A DNA stretch of 55,864 bases from Caulobacteraceae bacterium. Lineage in GTDB: Bacteria > Pseudomonadota > Alphaproteobacteria > Caulobacterales > Caulobacteraceae. Location of the stretch: contig CANJLK010000019.1 in the NCBI GenBank assembly GCA_947475465.1, forward strand, positions 1 through 55,864, given 5' to 3'. The notes under the pieces were generated by a model. That model ran no database searches, was not told where the DNA came from, and saw only the letters and a list, made by a program, of their open reading frames with translations. This document shows, one piece after another, positions 16,318 through 24,861 of this stretch. Position 1 is the stretch's first letter, and every line of letters begins with the position of its first letter. Made by a program: the position numbers and the translations under genes.

Positions 16318-17028
16318 ATGACCGAATCCCCGGCGATCGACTGGAAACTACGCGGGCCACCACGTCCGCCCGGCGCCCCGCTGGCCCGACCGAGGAGCGC
16401 CGCGACCCTGATCGTCTTGCGCGACGATGCGGCCAAGCCCCGCGTCCTGATGGGCAAACGCCATGCCGGCCACAAGTTCATGCCGAACCTGTGGGTGTTC
16501 CCCGGCGGACGGGTGGACCGGGCAGACTATCACGCGCCCTTCGCGACCGACCTGCAGCCAGCCGCCGCGTCCGTCTTCGCGGCCCACATCCCGCCGGGTC
16601 GGGGCCGCGCGCTCGCCCTGGCGGCCGTTCGCGAGACGTTCGAGGAAGCCGGCCTGCTGCTGGCGCGCCCCGCCGAACCCAGGCCGCTGGCCGGACCCTG
16701 GCGGGACTTCGCCGCCCAGGGCGCCGCCGCCGATCTAGCAGCTCTTGAGATCGTCGGCCGCGCCATCACCCCGCCCTTCATCGCGCGCCGGTTCGACACC
16801 TGGTTCCTGATGACCTCGGCGGAGCGCCTGGTGAGCCTGGAGCGGCAGGCCGACTGCGGCGAACTCGACGAGATCGCCTGGGTGGACCTGGACGAAGCCC
16901 TGGCCCTGCCGCTGTCCGGGGTCACCCGCAAGATGCTGGCCGAAGCCGTCGCTCGGCTGGACGACCCGGAGCGCCCGCGGCTCTTCATGCGCGACCTCCA
17001 CGGCGGCCCCCGCCCCACCGTGCTTTAG
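16318..17028 (+). CDS. Nudix hydrolase with an interrupted Nudix box
   Basis: A 236-residue protein with the Nudix fold: LIVLRDD, then FMPNLWVFPGGRVD, and the C-terminal half of the box as AVRETFEEAGLLLA. About 40 residues separate the GG of the first half from RETFEEAG, longer than the canonical 23-residue box. This matches the NUDT19-like branch, where an insertion sits between the two halves. Substrate (CoA-like or nucleoside diphosphate) cannot be set from sequence. It lies between rnr and rpmG. The proline-rich first 25 residues look disordered. Confidence 0.85.
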   Translation: MTESPAIDWKLRGPPRPPGAPLARPRSAATLIVLRDDAAKPRVLMGKRHAGHKFMPNLWVFPGGRVDRADYHAPFATDLQPAAASVFAAHIPPGRGRALALAAVRETFEEAGLLLARPAEPRPLAGPWRDFAAQGAAADLAALEIVGRAITPPFIARRFDTWFLMTSAERLVSLERQADCGELDEIAWVDLDEALALPLSGVTRKMLAEAVARLDDPERPRLFMRDLHGGPRPTVL

Positions 17029-17047
17029 GCCCAAGGCGCCACCGCCA

Positions 17048-17075
17048 TTGACTTTGCGCCGCGGATTCGTATTTT
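17048..17075 (+). promoter_or_regulatory. Probable promoter of rpmG with an inverted repeat across the -10 region
   Basis: TTGACT (17048-17053) and TATTTT (17070-17075) are separated by 16 bases and lie about 60 bases before the rpmG ATG, so they resemble a housekeeping sigma-factor promoter. An 8-bp inverted repeat, GCCGCGGA (17058-17065) and TCCGCGGC (17075-17082), brackets the -10, and a regulator bound there would cover it. Both features are directly visible; function is inferred. Confidence 0.5.
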
Positions 17076-17135
17076 CCGCGGCTCTTCGAAACACCCGCCG
17101 TCGCGTATGCGTCCGGCCCCGCTAAGGACCACGCC

Positions 17136-17303
17136 ATGGCGAAGCCCGCCTCAATCAAGATCCGCCTGAACTCGACGGCGGACACCGGCTTCTTCTACGT
17201 CACCAAGAAGAACGCCCGCACCAAGACCGACAAGCTGAAGATGAACAAGTACGACCCCGTCGTGCGCAAGCACGTGGAGTTCGTCGAAGGCAAGATCAAA
17301 TAG
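17136..17303 (+). CDS. rpmG: 50S ribosomal protein bL33
   Basis: A 55-residue basic ribosomal protein, [20 protein letters not shown] and onward, with the family core [14 protein letters not shown] and [11 protein letters not shown]. It lacks the two CxxC pairs of zinc-binding L33, so it is the cysteine-free form that does not depend on zinc. It follows the Nudix gene with its own probable promoter and is followed by a strong intrinsic terminator at 17331-17359. AAGGA twelve bases before the ATG is a loose ribosome-binding site. Confidence 0.97.
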   Translation: MAKPASIKIRLNSTADTGFFYVTKKNARTKTDKLKMNKYDPVVRKHVEFVEGKIK

Positions 17304-17330
17304 CCTTCCGAAACATCTGAAGTTTTAAGG

Positions 17331-17359
17331 AAAACGCCCGGCTCAGCCCGGGCGTTTTT
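17331..17359. terminator. Intrinsic terminator shared by rpmG and pleD
   Basis: An 11-bp stem pairs AAAACGCCCGG (17331-17341) with CCGGGCGTTTT (17348-17358) around a six-base loop, followed by T on the plus strand. The A-run at the start of the left arm makes a U-run on the minus strand as well. It therefore probably ends both rpmG and the convergent pleD, whose stop is at 17364. Confidence 0.85.
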
Positions 17360-17363
17360 CGTT

Positions 17364-18728
17364 CTAGGCGGCCTTCGCCACGACGCGGTTCCGTCCCCGC
17401 GACTTGGCTTCGTACATCGCCTCGTCGGCGCGTTTGACCAGTGCGTCGGGCACATCGTCGGCGCCCAGGCTGGCGGCGACGCCGATTGAGATGGTGACGG
17501 TCAGCAGTTCGCCGCCGCCCATCAGTCGGAACGGCGAGCCGGCCACATGCAGGCGGATGCGCTCGGCGATACGGTGGGCATGCTCCAGCTCGGTCTCGGG
17601 CATCACGACCACGAATTCCTCGCCGCCGAACCGCACCGGCAGGTCGATGGCCCGCACATTGGAAGCCAGACGCACGGCGAACTCACGCAGCACCTCGTCG
17701 CCCACGCCATGGCCGAAGCTGTCGTTGATCTTCTTGAAGTGGTCGATGTCGATGACCAACAGGGCCACCGCTTCCCCGCCCACGGCGGCGCGGCGCACCA
17801 GGGCGTCCAGCTGGCCGGTCATGTAGCGGCGATTGTGCAGCCCGGTGAGTTGGTCGGTGACGGCCAGTTCCAGGGAATGGTCGAGATTGTCGCGCAGATA
17901 GTCGGTGTAGCGCTTGCGGCGGATCTGGGTCCGGGCGCGGGCGGCCAGTTCCTGAGGGTCGATAGGCCGGGCCAGGATGTCGTTCACCCCGATCTCCAGC
18001 GCTTTCACCAGCCTTGGCCGGTCGTCATAGTCGACCACAGCCAGGATCGGCAGGTTTCGGGTAGCCTCGTCGGTGCGCAGCTGCGCGGCGAAGCGCAGGC
18101 CGTCGAAGCCGCGGGCCGCGGCATTGACGATCACCAGATCGACGGGACCGCGGGCGCTCATCATCGCCTTTTCGGGTCCGGACTCCACCAGCGGCCGATG
18201 TTCCACGGCCAGTTCGGAAAAGATACGATCGGCCTGACGCGCATTGTCGTCGACGATCAGGATCCGCCCGCCAGCCCCGCCCAGGCGCGAATTGGCGCCG
18301 GCGATGACACCCATGCGCCGGCCCGAAGCCTCCCGGGCGCGCAGTTCATCGATGACGGTCTTCAGCCGCGTCAGGCTGCGCACGCGCGCGAACAGCAGGA
18401 CGTCGTCGATGGGCTTGGTCAGGAATTCGTCGGCCCCGGCCTCAAGGCCCGCGACCCGGTCCGAACGGCCGTCCAGGGCCGTGACCAGAACCACAGGGAT
18501 GTGGCGCGTTTCAGGGTCGTCCTTCAGCCGGCGGCAGACCTGGAACCCATCCATCCCCGGCATCATCACGTCCAGCAGGACGATGTCCGGCTTTTCGGTG
18601 GCGGCCATGGCCAGGGCCGTGGGACCGTCGCTGGCGGTCAGAACCTCGTAGTATTCCGCAGAGAGCTTGGCTTCGAGCAGGCGGACATTGGCCTCGATGT
18701 CGTCAACGACGAGGATGCGCGCGGACAT
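17364..18728 (-). CDS. pleD: Diguanylate cyclase response regulator PleD
   Basis: PleD makes cyclic di-GMP at the stalked pole and drives the swarmer-to-stalked transition in Caulobacter. The product is 454 residues, the length I recall for C. crescentus PleD. It has a receiver domain with phospho-acceptor Asp53 (LLDVMMPGMDG), a second adaptor receiver domain (about 153-270), and a GGDEF domain with active-site GGEEF at 368-372. The inhibitory site is R359-A-I-D362, so product feedback inhibition should be intact. It lies four bases after divK in the same operon, as in Caulobacter. The ATG at 18728 gives MSARILVVDD. Confidence 0.97.
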   Translation of the reverse strand: MSARILVVDDIEANVRLLEAKLSAEYYEVLTASDGPTALAMAATEKPDIVLLDVMMPGMDGFQVCRRLKDDPETRHIPVVLVTALDGRSDRVAGLEAGADEFLTKPIDDVLLFARVRSLTRLKTVIDELRAREASGRRMGVIAGANSRLGGAGGRILIVDDNARQADRIFSELAVEHRPLVESGPEKAMMSARGPVDLVIVNAAARGFDGLRFAAQLRTDEATRNLPILAVVDYDDRPRLVKALEIGVNDILARPIDPQELAARARTQIRRKRYTDYLRDNLDHSLELAVTDQLTGLHNRRYMTGQLDALVRRAAVGGEAVALLVIDIDHFKKINDSFGHGVGDEVLREFAVRLASNVRAIDLPVRFGGEEFVVVMPETELEHAHRIAERIRLHVAGSPFRLMGGGELLTVTISIGVAASLGADDVPDALVKRADEAMYEAKSRGRNRVVAKAA

Positions 18729-18732
18729 CGGG

Positions 18733-19098
18733 TCAGCCCATCAGCCGCTTGATGGTGTCCAGAAAGTGGGACACGGAAATCGGCTTGGAGATGTATGCCT
18801 CGCAGCCCCCCTCGCGGATCCGCTCCTCGTCGCCCTTCATGGCGAAGGCCGTGACGGCCACCACCGGGATCGAGGCCAGGTCGGGATCTTCCTTCAGCCA
18901 CTTGGTGACCTCCAGGCCGGAGATCTCCGGCAACTGGATGTCCATCAGGATCAGGTTGGGACGATGCTCCCGCGCCAGGGCGAGCGCCTGCAGACCCTCG
19001 CGGGTCTGGAGGGTCTCATAACCCTGGGCATCGAGCAGATCATGAAAGAGCTTCATGTTCAGCTCGTTATCCTCGACGATGAGGACCGTCTTGGTCAT
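18733..19098 (-). CDS. divK: Single-domain response regulator DivK
   Basis: DivK is the essential receiver protein that, when phosphorylated by DivJ, inhibits CtrA activity through DivL and CckA. The 121-residue product is a bare receiver domain: [14 protein letters not shown], phospho-acceptor Asp53 in [13 protein letters not shown], Thr in [16 protein letters not shown], and Lys in AYISKPIS. From memory it is a few residues shorter at the C-terminus than C. crescentus DivK. Its partners PleD (next gene) and SpmX, which positions DivJ, are also in this window. Confidence 0.97.
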   Translation of the reverse strand: MTKTVLIVEDNELNMKLFHDLLDAQGYETLQTREGLQALALAREHRPNLILMDIQLPEISGLEVTKWLKEDPDLASIPVVAVTAFAMKGDEERIREGGCEAYISKPISVSHFLDTIKRLMG

Positions 19099-19178
19099 TC
19101 AGGACCCGGTTCTGCCTTCGAGGATGACGCGCGGACGCGGGATTCCCCACCACAGCGCTATTCATCACACGGATATCC

Positions 19179-19192
19179 TTAAACTTCGTTAG
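19179..19192 (-). promoter_or_regulatory. Possible CtrA-like half-sites upstream of divK
   Basis: On the minus strand the sequence reads CTAA-CGAAGT-TTAA, about 80 bases before the divK start. CtrA boxes are TTAA-N7-TTAA; here the spacing is six and one half-site has a C. C. crescentus divK is a CtrA target, which is the main reason to note it. Weak on sequence alone. Confidence 0.3.
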
Positions 19193-19206
19193 CCGAAGGC
19201 GTTCCC

Positions 19207-19881
19207 TTGGTTGAAAGCCGCCCCACCAGCGTTGTAATCGCCCCCACACTGGAAAGCCTGGGCCTGGCGCGCGGGCGGCCGTTGGCGATCATCGACGTAG
19301 ACGAGGTGCTGGGCCTGTTCATGCAGGGCTTCGGCGCCTTCGTTGAGGCGCGCGGCTATGAGTTCCGGGTCGATCGATTCGCCATCTTCCAGAACATCTA
19401 CAAGCCGGGCGCTGCCGAGCACGCCGCCATCGCGGAGGGGCGCAGGCTGTTCGACGACTTCTTCGCCACCCATTGCGGCGAGATCGAACCCGCGCCCGGC
19501 GCTGTCCAGGCCCTGACCCGCCTCTCACAGCGCGCCGAAATCCTGATCCTGTCCAATGCGCCGGCCCAGGCCCGCGCCCTGCGCGGCGACTGGCTGAGAC
19601 GACATGGCCTGCCGCAGGCGCTGGTGCTGTCCAGCGGACCCAAGGGACCCATCACCGCGGCCCTGACCGGTCAGGCGGACGGGCCGACCGCCTTTGTGGA
19701 CGACCTGCTATCGAACCTGGATTCGGTGGCGCAGCACGCGCCGGACACGGCCAGGTTCCAGCATGTGGCCGATCAGCGTCTGCGGCCGCTGGCCCCGAGT
19801 TCCGACGCCCACCGGCGGATCGACGACTGGACAGAGCTCGGCGTGGCGCTCGAACAGGCGCTACTCGCGCCGCATGGCTGA
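19207..19881 (+). CDS. HAD-superfamily hydrolase
   Basis: A 224-residue phosphatase-like protein with the HAD motifs: I, IIDVDEVLG (the D-x-D nucleophile pair); II, ILILSNAP; III, the lysine in SSGPKGPI; and IV, AFVDDLLSN. A helical cap lies between motifs I and II. The substrate is unknown. The start appears to be TTG at 19207, with GAAGG about seven bases before it; no ATG fits before motif I. It overlaps the following RNase H-like gene by eight bases, so the two are probably co-translated. Confidence 0.8.
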   Translation: MVESRPTSVVIAPTLESLGLARGRPLAIIDVDEVLGLFMQGFGAFVEARGYEFRVDRFAIFQNIYKPGAAEHAAIAEGRRLFDDFFATHCGEIEPAPGAVQALTRLSQRAEILILSNAPAQARALRGDWLRRHGLPQALVLSSGPKGPITAALTGQADGPTAFVDDLLSNLDSVAQHAPDTARFQHVADQRLRPLAPSSDAHRRIDDWTELGVALEQALLAPHG

Positions 19882-20341
19882 CACCGTAAGACTCTGGATC
19901 GAAACCTCGCACCACGCCGCCTTCCGGGTGGGCGGCTGGGCCTTCGTGCTGCACGACGGCAAGGGCCTCTCCGGCGCGGCCGGCGGGGAGCGGGGCGCCA
20001 GCCCAGAGCGCACCGCCCTGCTGGGCCTGGCCCGCGGCCTGGCGGACGCGCCTGCGACCGGCGCGATCGCCGTCGCCAGCGCCGATCCGCTGGTGGTGGG
20101 CGTCCCGCGCCGCATCGCCGGTTTCGCCAAGGAACCGCCGGCCCTGGACGTTGAACTGTGGGCTCAGATCGGGACGGTCCTGAAGGCCCGTAAGGTGAGC
20201 TTCGCGGTCACCCGCAGCGAGCCGAAGACCCCGACCGCCTTCTCAGCCGCCTGGGCCGAACTGGGCCGCGACAAGGCCAAGTCGACCGGCGATTTCAAGT
20301 CGCCGATACCGCGCACCAACCTAGCCAAGGCTGGCGTCTAG
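19874..20341 (+). CDS. RNase H-like fold protein with degenerate active site
   Basis: A 155-residue protein that follows the RNase HI plan: VGGWAFVLHDGKGLSGAAGG, then SPERTALLGLARGLA where RNase HI has NRMELTA, ASADPLVVGV where it has TDSQYV, and DVELWAQI where it has NxDLW. The first catalytic aspartate and the terminal His-Asp pair are not visible, so nuclease activity is doubtful. It may bind nucleic acid or regulate its overlapping HAD neighbour. Fold assignment is my own pattern match. The stop overlaps that of the convergent membrane-protein gene in CTAG at 20338-20341. Confidence 0.6.
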   Translation: MADTVRLWIETSHHAAFRVGGWAFVLHDGKGLSGAAGGERGASPERTALLGLARGLADAPATGAIAVASADPLVVGVPRRIAGFAKEPPALDVELWAQIGTVLKARKVSFAVTRSEPKTPTAFSAAWAELGRDKAKSTGDFKSPIPRTNLAKAGV

Positions 20342-21774
20342 TCCCGGATGTGGACCACGGCATAGCGGTCGGCATAGAGCCGGCGCCACCCGGGCGTCGC
20401 GTCGAGCACGCCGACCAGGGCCTCGTCCGGCGCCAGCAGGGTCCAGGCGACGCCGTATTGCGCGACGGCGGCATCAAAGGCCTTGCGATCGCCGGCCATG
20501 ATCGCCAGGTCGCGCTTGAAGTGGGCGTCGCCGTACATATCCGAGCGCCCGTCGATGAAGGGCCGCACGCCCTTGAAGATCAGGTAGCCGCCAAAGCCGT
20601 AGGTATTGATCACCGGCCGCGCGGCGAGCGCGGCGGGCACATGTTCCAGCGCCGACGCGGGGGTGGTGGCGCCGTCCTGACGCGCCAGAGGGAAGGCGAA
20701 GCGCAGGCCGAGCAGCACGGCGGCGCCCAGCGCGAAAGCCGCCCAGGCGGCGTGGCCGGGCCGCATGGCCGTGGCCCTCTGATCCAGGGCTTCGGCCAGG
20801 GGCTCGACCAGCAGCAGCGGCGCGACAACCGCAAGGATGATCAGTTGCCGCTCATGCTGCAGGGCCATGTGCAGGAGGATCAGCAAGAGAGCCAGGCGCA
20901 GAGGCGGCACGCGCAGACCGCGCGAGAACCCCACAAACAGGGTCACCAGAAGTGCGAGCTCGAAGGGCGCGAGCTTGCTGAAGTCCGCCGCCCGCCACTC
21001 GGTGATGGCGCCTAGCGTCGTCATCGACAGGATCTCGAACGGATAGGTGACGCCGGCCAGGCCGTGGGGCGTCAGGAGGCTCGCGGCCACACAAAGCCCC
21101 CCGACCAGAACCCATTCCCGGAGCACCCGCAGCCTTTCGGGGGCTTTCGCTTCGGCCAGGGCTTCCAGGCCAAAGGGGCCGGCCAGGACAAAGCCCAGCA
21201 GATAGCTGCCGTGAAGGTTGGCCCACAGCAGCATGAGGCCCGCCAGGAAAAGGCGCGGCGCGCGGCCCTCGGCACGGGCGGCCAGCAGTTCCGTGGTCCA
21301 GGCGATAATGACCGGCAGGATCAGTAGATGCGGCCGGATCAACAGGCTGGGGGCGGCGCAGCCGACGATCAGCGCCAACGCGACGGCCAGTGTCAGCCCT
21401 CGGAGCGCGCGACCCAGGCGCCCCGTCAACAGGCCCATCGCCAGGGCGGTCGCCGCGCCATAGAGCGCGACAAGGCCGCTCCAGCCGCCGGCGCGGTAGG
21501 CCAGCGCCATCAGAACCTCCGACAGCCACTCCTGGGCGACCCAGGGCTTGCCAAGATGCGGGAAGGAAAAGACATCGACCCGCGGCACGCGTCCGTGGTC
21601 GAGCATCCATTGCCCGGCCGCCAGATGCCAGTAGGTGTCACCGTCGTTCAACGCCTGCGGCGTGAACATCACCGCCGCCAGGGCCAGCAGGGCCATGCCC
21701 AGCGGCGCCAGGGCGGCCGGGCTCAGCCGCAGCGGAGTGCGCACGGGAGCAGCCGAAGGGGCGAGCGTCGTCAC
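20338..21774 (-). CDS. Polytopic inner-membrane protein, GT-C glycosyltransferase-like
   Basis: A 478-residue protein with roughly ten hydrophobic segments. The large loop after the first helix contains LNDGDTYWHLAAGQWMLDHG and PWVAQEWLSEVLMALAY, and the soluble C-terminal part has VINTYGFGGYLIFKG and PFIDGRSDMYGD. An acidic D-x-D-like first loop plus many helices recalls GT-C glycosyltransferases that use polyprenyl-linked sugars, but no known subfamily is recognised. The start is GTG at 21774. It stands alone, downstream of the M13 peptidase on the same strand. Confidence 0.7.
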   Translation of the reverse strand: MTTLAPSAAPVRTPLRLSPAALAPLGMALLALAAVMFTPQALNDGDTYWHLAAGQWMLDHGRVPRVDVFSFPHLGKPWVAQEWLSEVLMALAYRAGGWSGLVALYGAATALAMGLLTGRLGRALRGLTLAVALALIVGCAAPSLLIRPHLLILPVIIAWTTELLAARAEGRAPRLFLAGLMLLWANLHGSYLLGFVLAGPFGLEALAEAKAPERLRVLREWVLVGGLCVAASLLTPHGLAGVTYPFEILSMTTLGAITEWRAADFSKLAPFELALLVTLFVGFSRGLRVPPLRLALLLILLHMALQHERQLIILAVVAPLLLVEPLAEALDQRATAMRPGHAAWAAFALGAAVLLGLRFAFPLARQDGATTPASALEHVPAALAARPVINTYGFGGYLIFKGVRPFIDGRSDMYGDAHFKRDLAIMAGDRKAFDAAVAQYGVAWTLLAPDEALVGVLDATPGWRRLYADRYAVVHIRD

Positions 21775-21818
21775 CGGCGGACCTTGCCCGCCCGCCGGTG
21801 AAACTTGCGTTTACGCCC

Positions 21819-23882
21819 CTACCAGATCCGCACGCGGTCCTGGGGCGCCAGGTAGAGCTGGTCGCCGGGCTTGACGCCGAAGGCGGCGTACCAGGCGTCC
21901 ATGTTGCGCACGGTGTCGGCGCGGAACTCGGCGGGCGCATGGCCGTCGGTGACCGCGCGCTGACGGGCTGTCGCCTCGCGGACCTTGGTTCGCCAGCTCT
22001 GCGAATACGCCAGGAAGAACTGCTGGTCGCCCGTGAGGCCCTGCTGGGCCGGCCCCTCCTTGCCGCCGTTGGCCAGGCGATAGGCGTCGTAGGCGGCGTT
22101 GAGGCCGGCGATGTCGGCGATGTTCTCGCCCAGCATCTGCTCGCCGTTCAGCGCGATGTCGGGGAACGGCCGGTAGGCGCTGAACTGCTCGGCCAGAGCA
22201 TGGCCGGACGCGCGGAAGTGAGCGAGGTCGCCGGGCGTCCACCAGTTCCGCAGCCGCCCGTCGGCGTCGAACATGGCGCCCTGATCGTCGAAGCTGTGAC
22301 TGATCTCGTGGCCGATGGTGGCGCCGGTGGCGCCCAGGTTCATCGCGGCCGGATTGGCAGGGTTGAAATCGGGCGCCTGCAGTTCGGCGGCAGGGAAATT
22401 GAGCGCGTTGCGGACCGGCAGGTTCACCGCATTGACTGTCTGGGGCGTCATGCACCACTCGCCGCGGTCGACCGGGCGGCCCAGCTTGGCGAGGCTGCGG
22501 CGGTACTCGAACAGTTCCGCCCGCTGGCGGTTGGCCAGCGCCTCGCCGGGCTTCACCACCAGGGTGGAATAGTCGACCCACCGGTCCGGATAGCCGACGC
22601 CGACCTTCAGCGTCTTGAGCTTGCGCTTGGCCTCGACCTTGGTGGCCGGCGCCATCCAGTCCAGCTTGTCGATCCGCGCGTCGAAGGCGGCGATCATCTC
22701 GACGACCAGCTTGTCGATAGCGGCCTTGGACTGCGGGGGGAAATACTTGGCGACGTAGAGCTTGCCGACCGCCCAGCCGAGATCCTCGTTGGCGGCCGCG
22801 ACGGCCCGCTTCCAGCGCACCTGCTGCTGCGGAACGCCCGAGAGGGTCCGGCTGTAGAAGGCGAACCGCTCGTCGGCGAAGGCCTTGGGCAACAGGCCTG
22901 AATAGTGGTCGAGCTGGCGGAAGCGCAGGTAGGCCTTCCAGGTGGACAGGGGCTCGCTGGCCACCAGGGCCGCCTCCCCCGCCGTGGCCTTAGGATGCCA
23001 GACGATGAACTTCGCCTGGCCGCTCAACCCGGCGGCGTTGAAAAAGGCCCCCCAGTCGAGGCCCGGCGCACGCGTGACGAAGCTGGCGCGGGTCCAGGGA
23101 TTGTTGGCCTTGAGCACGTCCTCAGACTCGGCGCGCGGAGCGTGGGCTTTCGCGATCTTGGTCTCGAGGTCGAAAATCCTGGCGGCCTCGGCCTGCGATT
23201 CCTTCACGCCGGCCAGGGCGAGGACCTTGGCGATGTGGGCGCGGTAGGCGTCCCGGTCGGCCGCCATGTGGGGGTTGTCGGAGAGGTAGTAGTCGCGGTC
23301 GGGCATGCCCAGGCCGCCCTGCAGCAGATAGGGCGCGTAGTGGCCCGGATGGTTGAGGTCCTGCTCCACCCACAAGCCGAACAGGTGGTCCGTCTGGAAG
23401 TTGGTGTTATTGAGTGGATCGACGTCGGCGCGCAGCTGGCGGCCGAACTCGGCGGCGAGCGCCGACTTGTCCTTGATCGCCGCGATGCGCGCCAGCGCGG
23501 GTTGCAGCGGCGCAAGGCCGAGCGCCTCGATCCTCCCCTCGTCCAGGTAACTTGCGTAGTAGTCGCCGATCTTGCGGGCCTCGCTGCCCGGCGCGGCGCT
23601 TGCGGTCGACTTGATAAGGTCAGCGACGCGGACGTTGGTCAGTTCGACCAGCTCGCCGCTCGTCCCCCAGGTCGAGCGGTCCGGCGGGATCTCGGTCTTC
23701 GCCATCCAGCCGCCGTTGGCGTAGGCGAAGAAATCGTCGCCCGGCTTCAGCTTGGGATCGAGTCCCGCGAGGTCGATGCCCGGCGGGGGGTTGAAGGTCT
23801 GGGCAAGGGCGGAGCCGCTCAAGGCGAGGCCGCCCAGGACGAATGCGGCGCTGAGCGCCAGCTGTCTGAAGGTCAGGTTCAT
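21819..23882 (-). CDS. M13 family (neprilysin-like) zinc metallopeptidase, exported
   Basis: A 687-residue peptidase with an N-terminal signal peptide (MNLTFRQLALSAAFVLGGLA, cleavage after SALA-Q). The M13 zinc site is HEISH in GATIGHEISHSFDDQGAMFD, the third ligand is in GENIADIAGLNAAYDAY, and the C-terminal GVKPGDQLYLAPQDRVRIW is family-typical. N-terminal landmarks are DDFFAYANGGWM and LLQGGLGMPDRDYY. It probably digests oligopeptides in the periplasm. The frame extends 51 codons upstream, but the signal peptide fixes the ATG at 23882. Confidence 0.93.
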   Translation of the reverse strand: MNLTFRQLALSAAFVLGGLALSGSALAQTFNPPPGIDLAGLDPKLKPGDDFFAYANGGWMAKTEIPPDRSTWGTSGELVELTNVRVADLIKSTASAAPGSEARKIGDYYASYLDEGRIEALGLAPLQPALARIAAIKDKSALAAEFGRQLRADVDPLNNTNFQTDHLFGLWVEQDLNHPGHYAPYLLQGGLGMPDRDYYLSDNPHMAADRDAYRAHIAKVLALAGVKESQAEAARIFDLETKIAKAHAPRAESEDVLKANNPWTRASFVTRAPGLDWGAFFNAAGLSGQAKFIVWHPKATAGEAALVASEPLSTWKAYLRFRQLDHYSGLLPKAFADERFAFYSRTLSGVPQQQVRWKRAVAAANEDLGWAVGKLYVAKYFPPQSKAAIDKLVVEMIAAFDARIDKLDWMAPATKVEAKRKLKTLKVGVGYPDRWVDYSTLVVKPGEALANRQRAELFEYRRSLAKLGRPVDRGEWCMTPQTVNAVNLPVRNALNFPAAELQAPDFNPANPAAMNLGATGATIGHEISHSFDDQGAMFDADGRLRNWWTPGDLAHFRASGHALAEQFSAYRPFPDIALNGEQMLGENIADIAGLNAAYDAYRLANGGKEGPAQQGLTGDQQFFLAYSQSWRTKVREATARQRAVTDGHAPAEFRADTVRNMDAWYAAFGVKPGDQLYLAPQDRVRIW

Positions 23883-24000
23883 GGCCAGCAAACTAGCGCC
23901 TCTGCCGCTGGTGTCCACGCGCCCAGGATTACCGTTTCTCCATCTTGGCAATGGCTTAGCTTGTTTCGCGCGGCTGGAACAAATCGTGTATAGGGAATGG

Positions 24001-24861
24001 ATGATCCGCATCGGCGTGGACTTCGGCGGCACCAAGATCGAGGCTGCGGCGCTGGACGCCGAGGGGCGGTTCCAGGCGCGGGTCCGCGTCGCCTCGCCCC
24101 GCGACTATGACGGCGACCTGCACGCTGTCGCCGAGGCCGTCGCGGAGGCCGAACGTCAGGCCGGCGCCCGCGGCGCGAGGATCGGCGTCGGCGGTCCGGG
24201 CTCCCCAGGTTCCAGCGGGCTGATGCGGAATGCGAATTCCACGGAGCTGAACGGGCGCCCCTTCCCCGCGGATCTCGCCCGTGTGCTCGGCCGCCCCGTA
24301 CGCTACGCCAACGACGCCAACTGCCTGGCGCTGTCGGAGGCCACGGACGGCGCTGGGACCGGCGCCGGCGTGGTGTTCGCCGCGATCCTGGGCACCGGGG
24401 TGGGTGCGGGAATCACGGTCGGCGGGCAGATCCTGAGCGGCCGGAACGGCGTCGCCGGCGAATGGGGCCACACGCCCCTCCCCTGGCCGGTTCCGGACGA
24501 ATATCCGGGGCCGGAGTGCTGGTGCGGCCGGCGGGGGTGCATCGAACAATGGGTTTCCGGCCCGGCGCTTGCCCGCGACGCCGGACGCGACGCCGAGGCC
24601 GTGACGGCGGAGGACCCGGCCGTGAGCCGCTACATCAGCCGGCTGGCCCGTGGACTGGCGATGGTCTGCGACGTCATCGATCCGGACGTGATCGTATTGG
24701 GCGGCGGCGTTTCGAACCTCCAAGCGCTCTACGACCGACTGCCGGCCGCCATCGCCCCGCACGTCTTCAGCGACGCCTTCGAAACCCCGGTGCGGCGCGC
24801 CGTCCACGGCGACTCTTCGGGCGTGCGGGGCGCGGCGTGGCTGTGGCCCGCTGAGCCATGA
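24001..24861 (+). CDS. ROK-family sugar kinase (fructokinase or N-acetylglucosamine kinase type)
   Basis: A 286-residue ROK kinase. It has the ATP phosphate loop IGVDFGGTKIEAAALD, the sugar-binding YANDANCLALSEA, the second phosphate motif ILGTGVGAGITVGGQI, and the ROK zinc motif CWCGRRGCIE preceded by GEWGH. These are diagnostic for the family but not for the sugar. No sugar transporter or regulator is adjacent. Instead it overlaps dinB by ATGA at 24858-24861, so the two are co-translated. Confidence 0.92.
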   Translation: MIRIGVDFGGTKIEAAALDAEGRFQARVRVASPRDYDGDLHAVAEAVAEAERQAGARGARIGVGGPGSPGSSGLMRNANSTELNGRPFPADLARVLGRPVRYANDANCLALSEATDGAGTGAGVVFAAILGTGVGAGITVGGQILSGRNGVAGEWGHTPLPWPVPDEYPGPECWCGRRGCIEQWVSGPALARDAGRDAEAVTAEDPAVSRYISRLARGLAMVCDVIDPDVIVLGGGVSNLQALYDRLPAAIAPHVFSDAFETPVRRAVHGDSSGVRGAAWLWPAEP

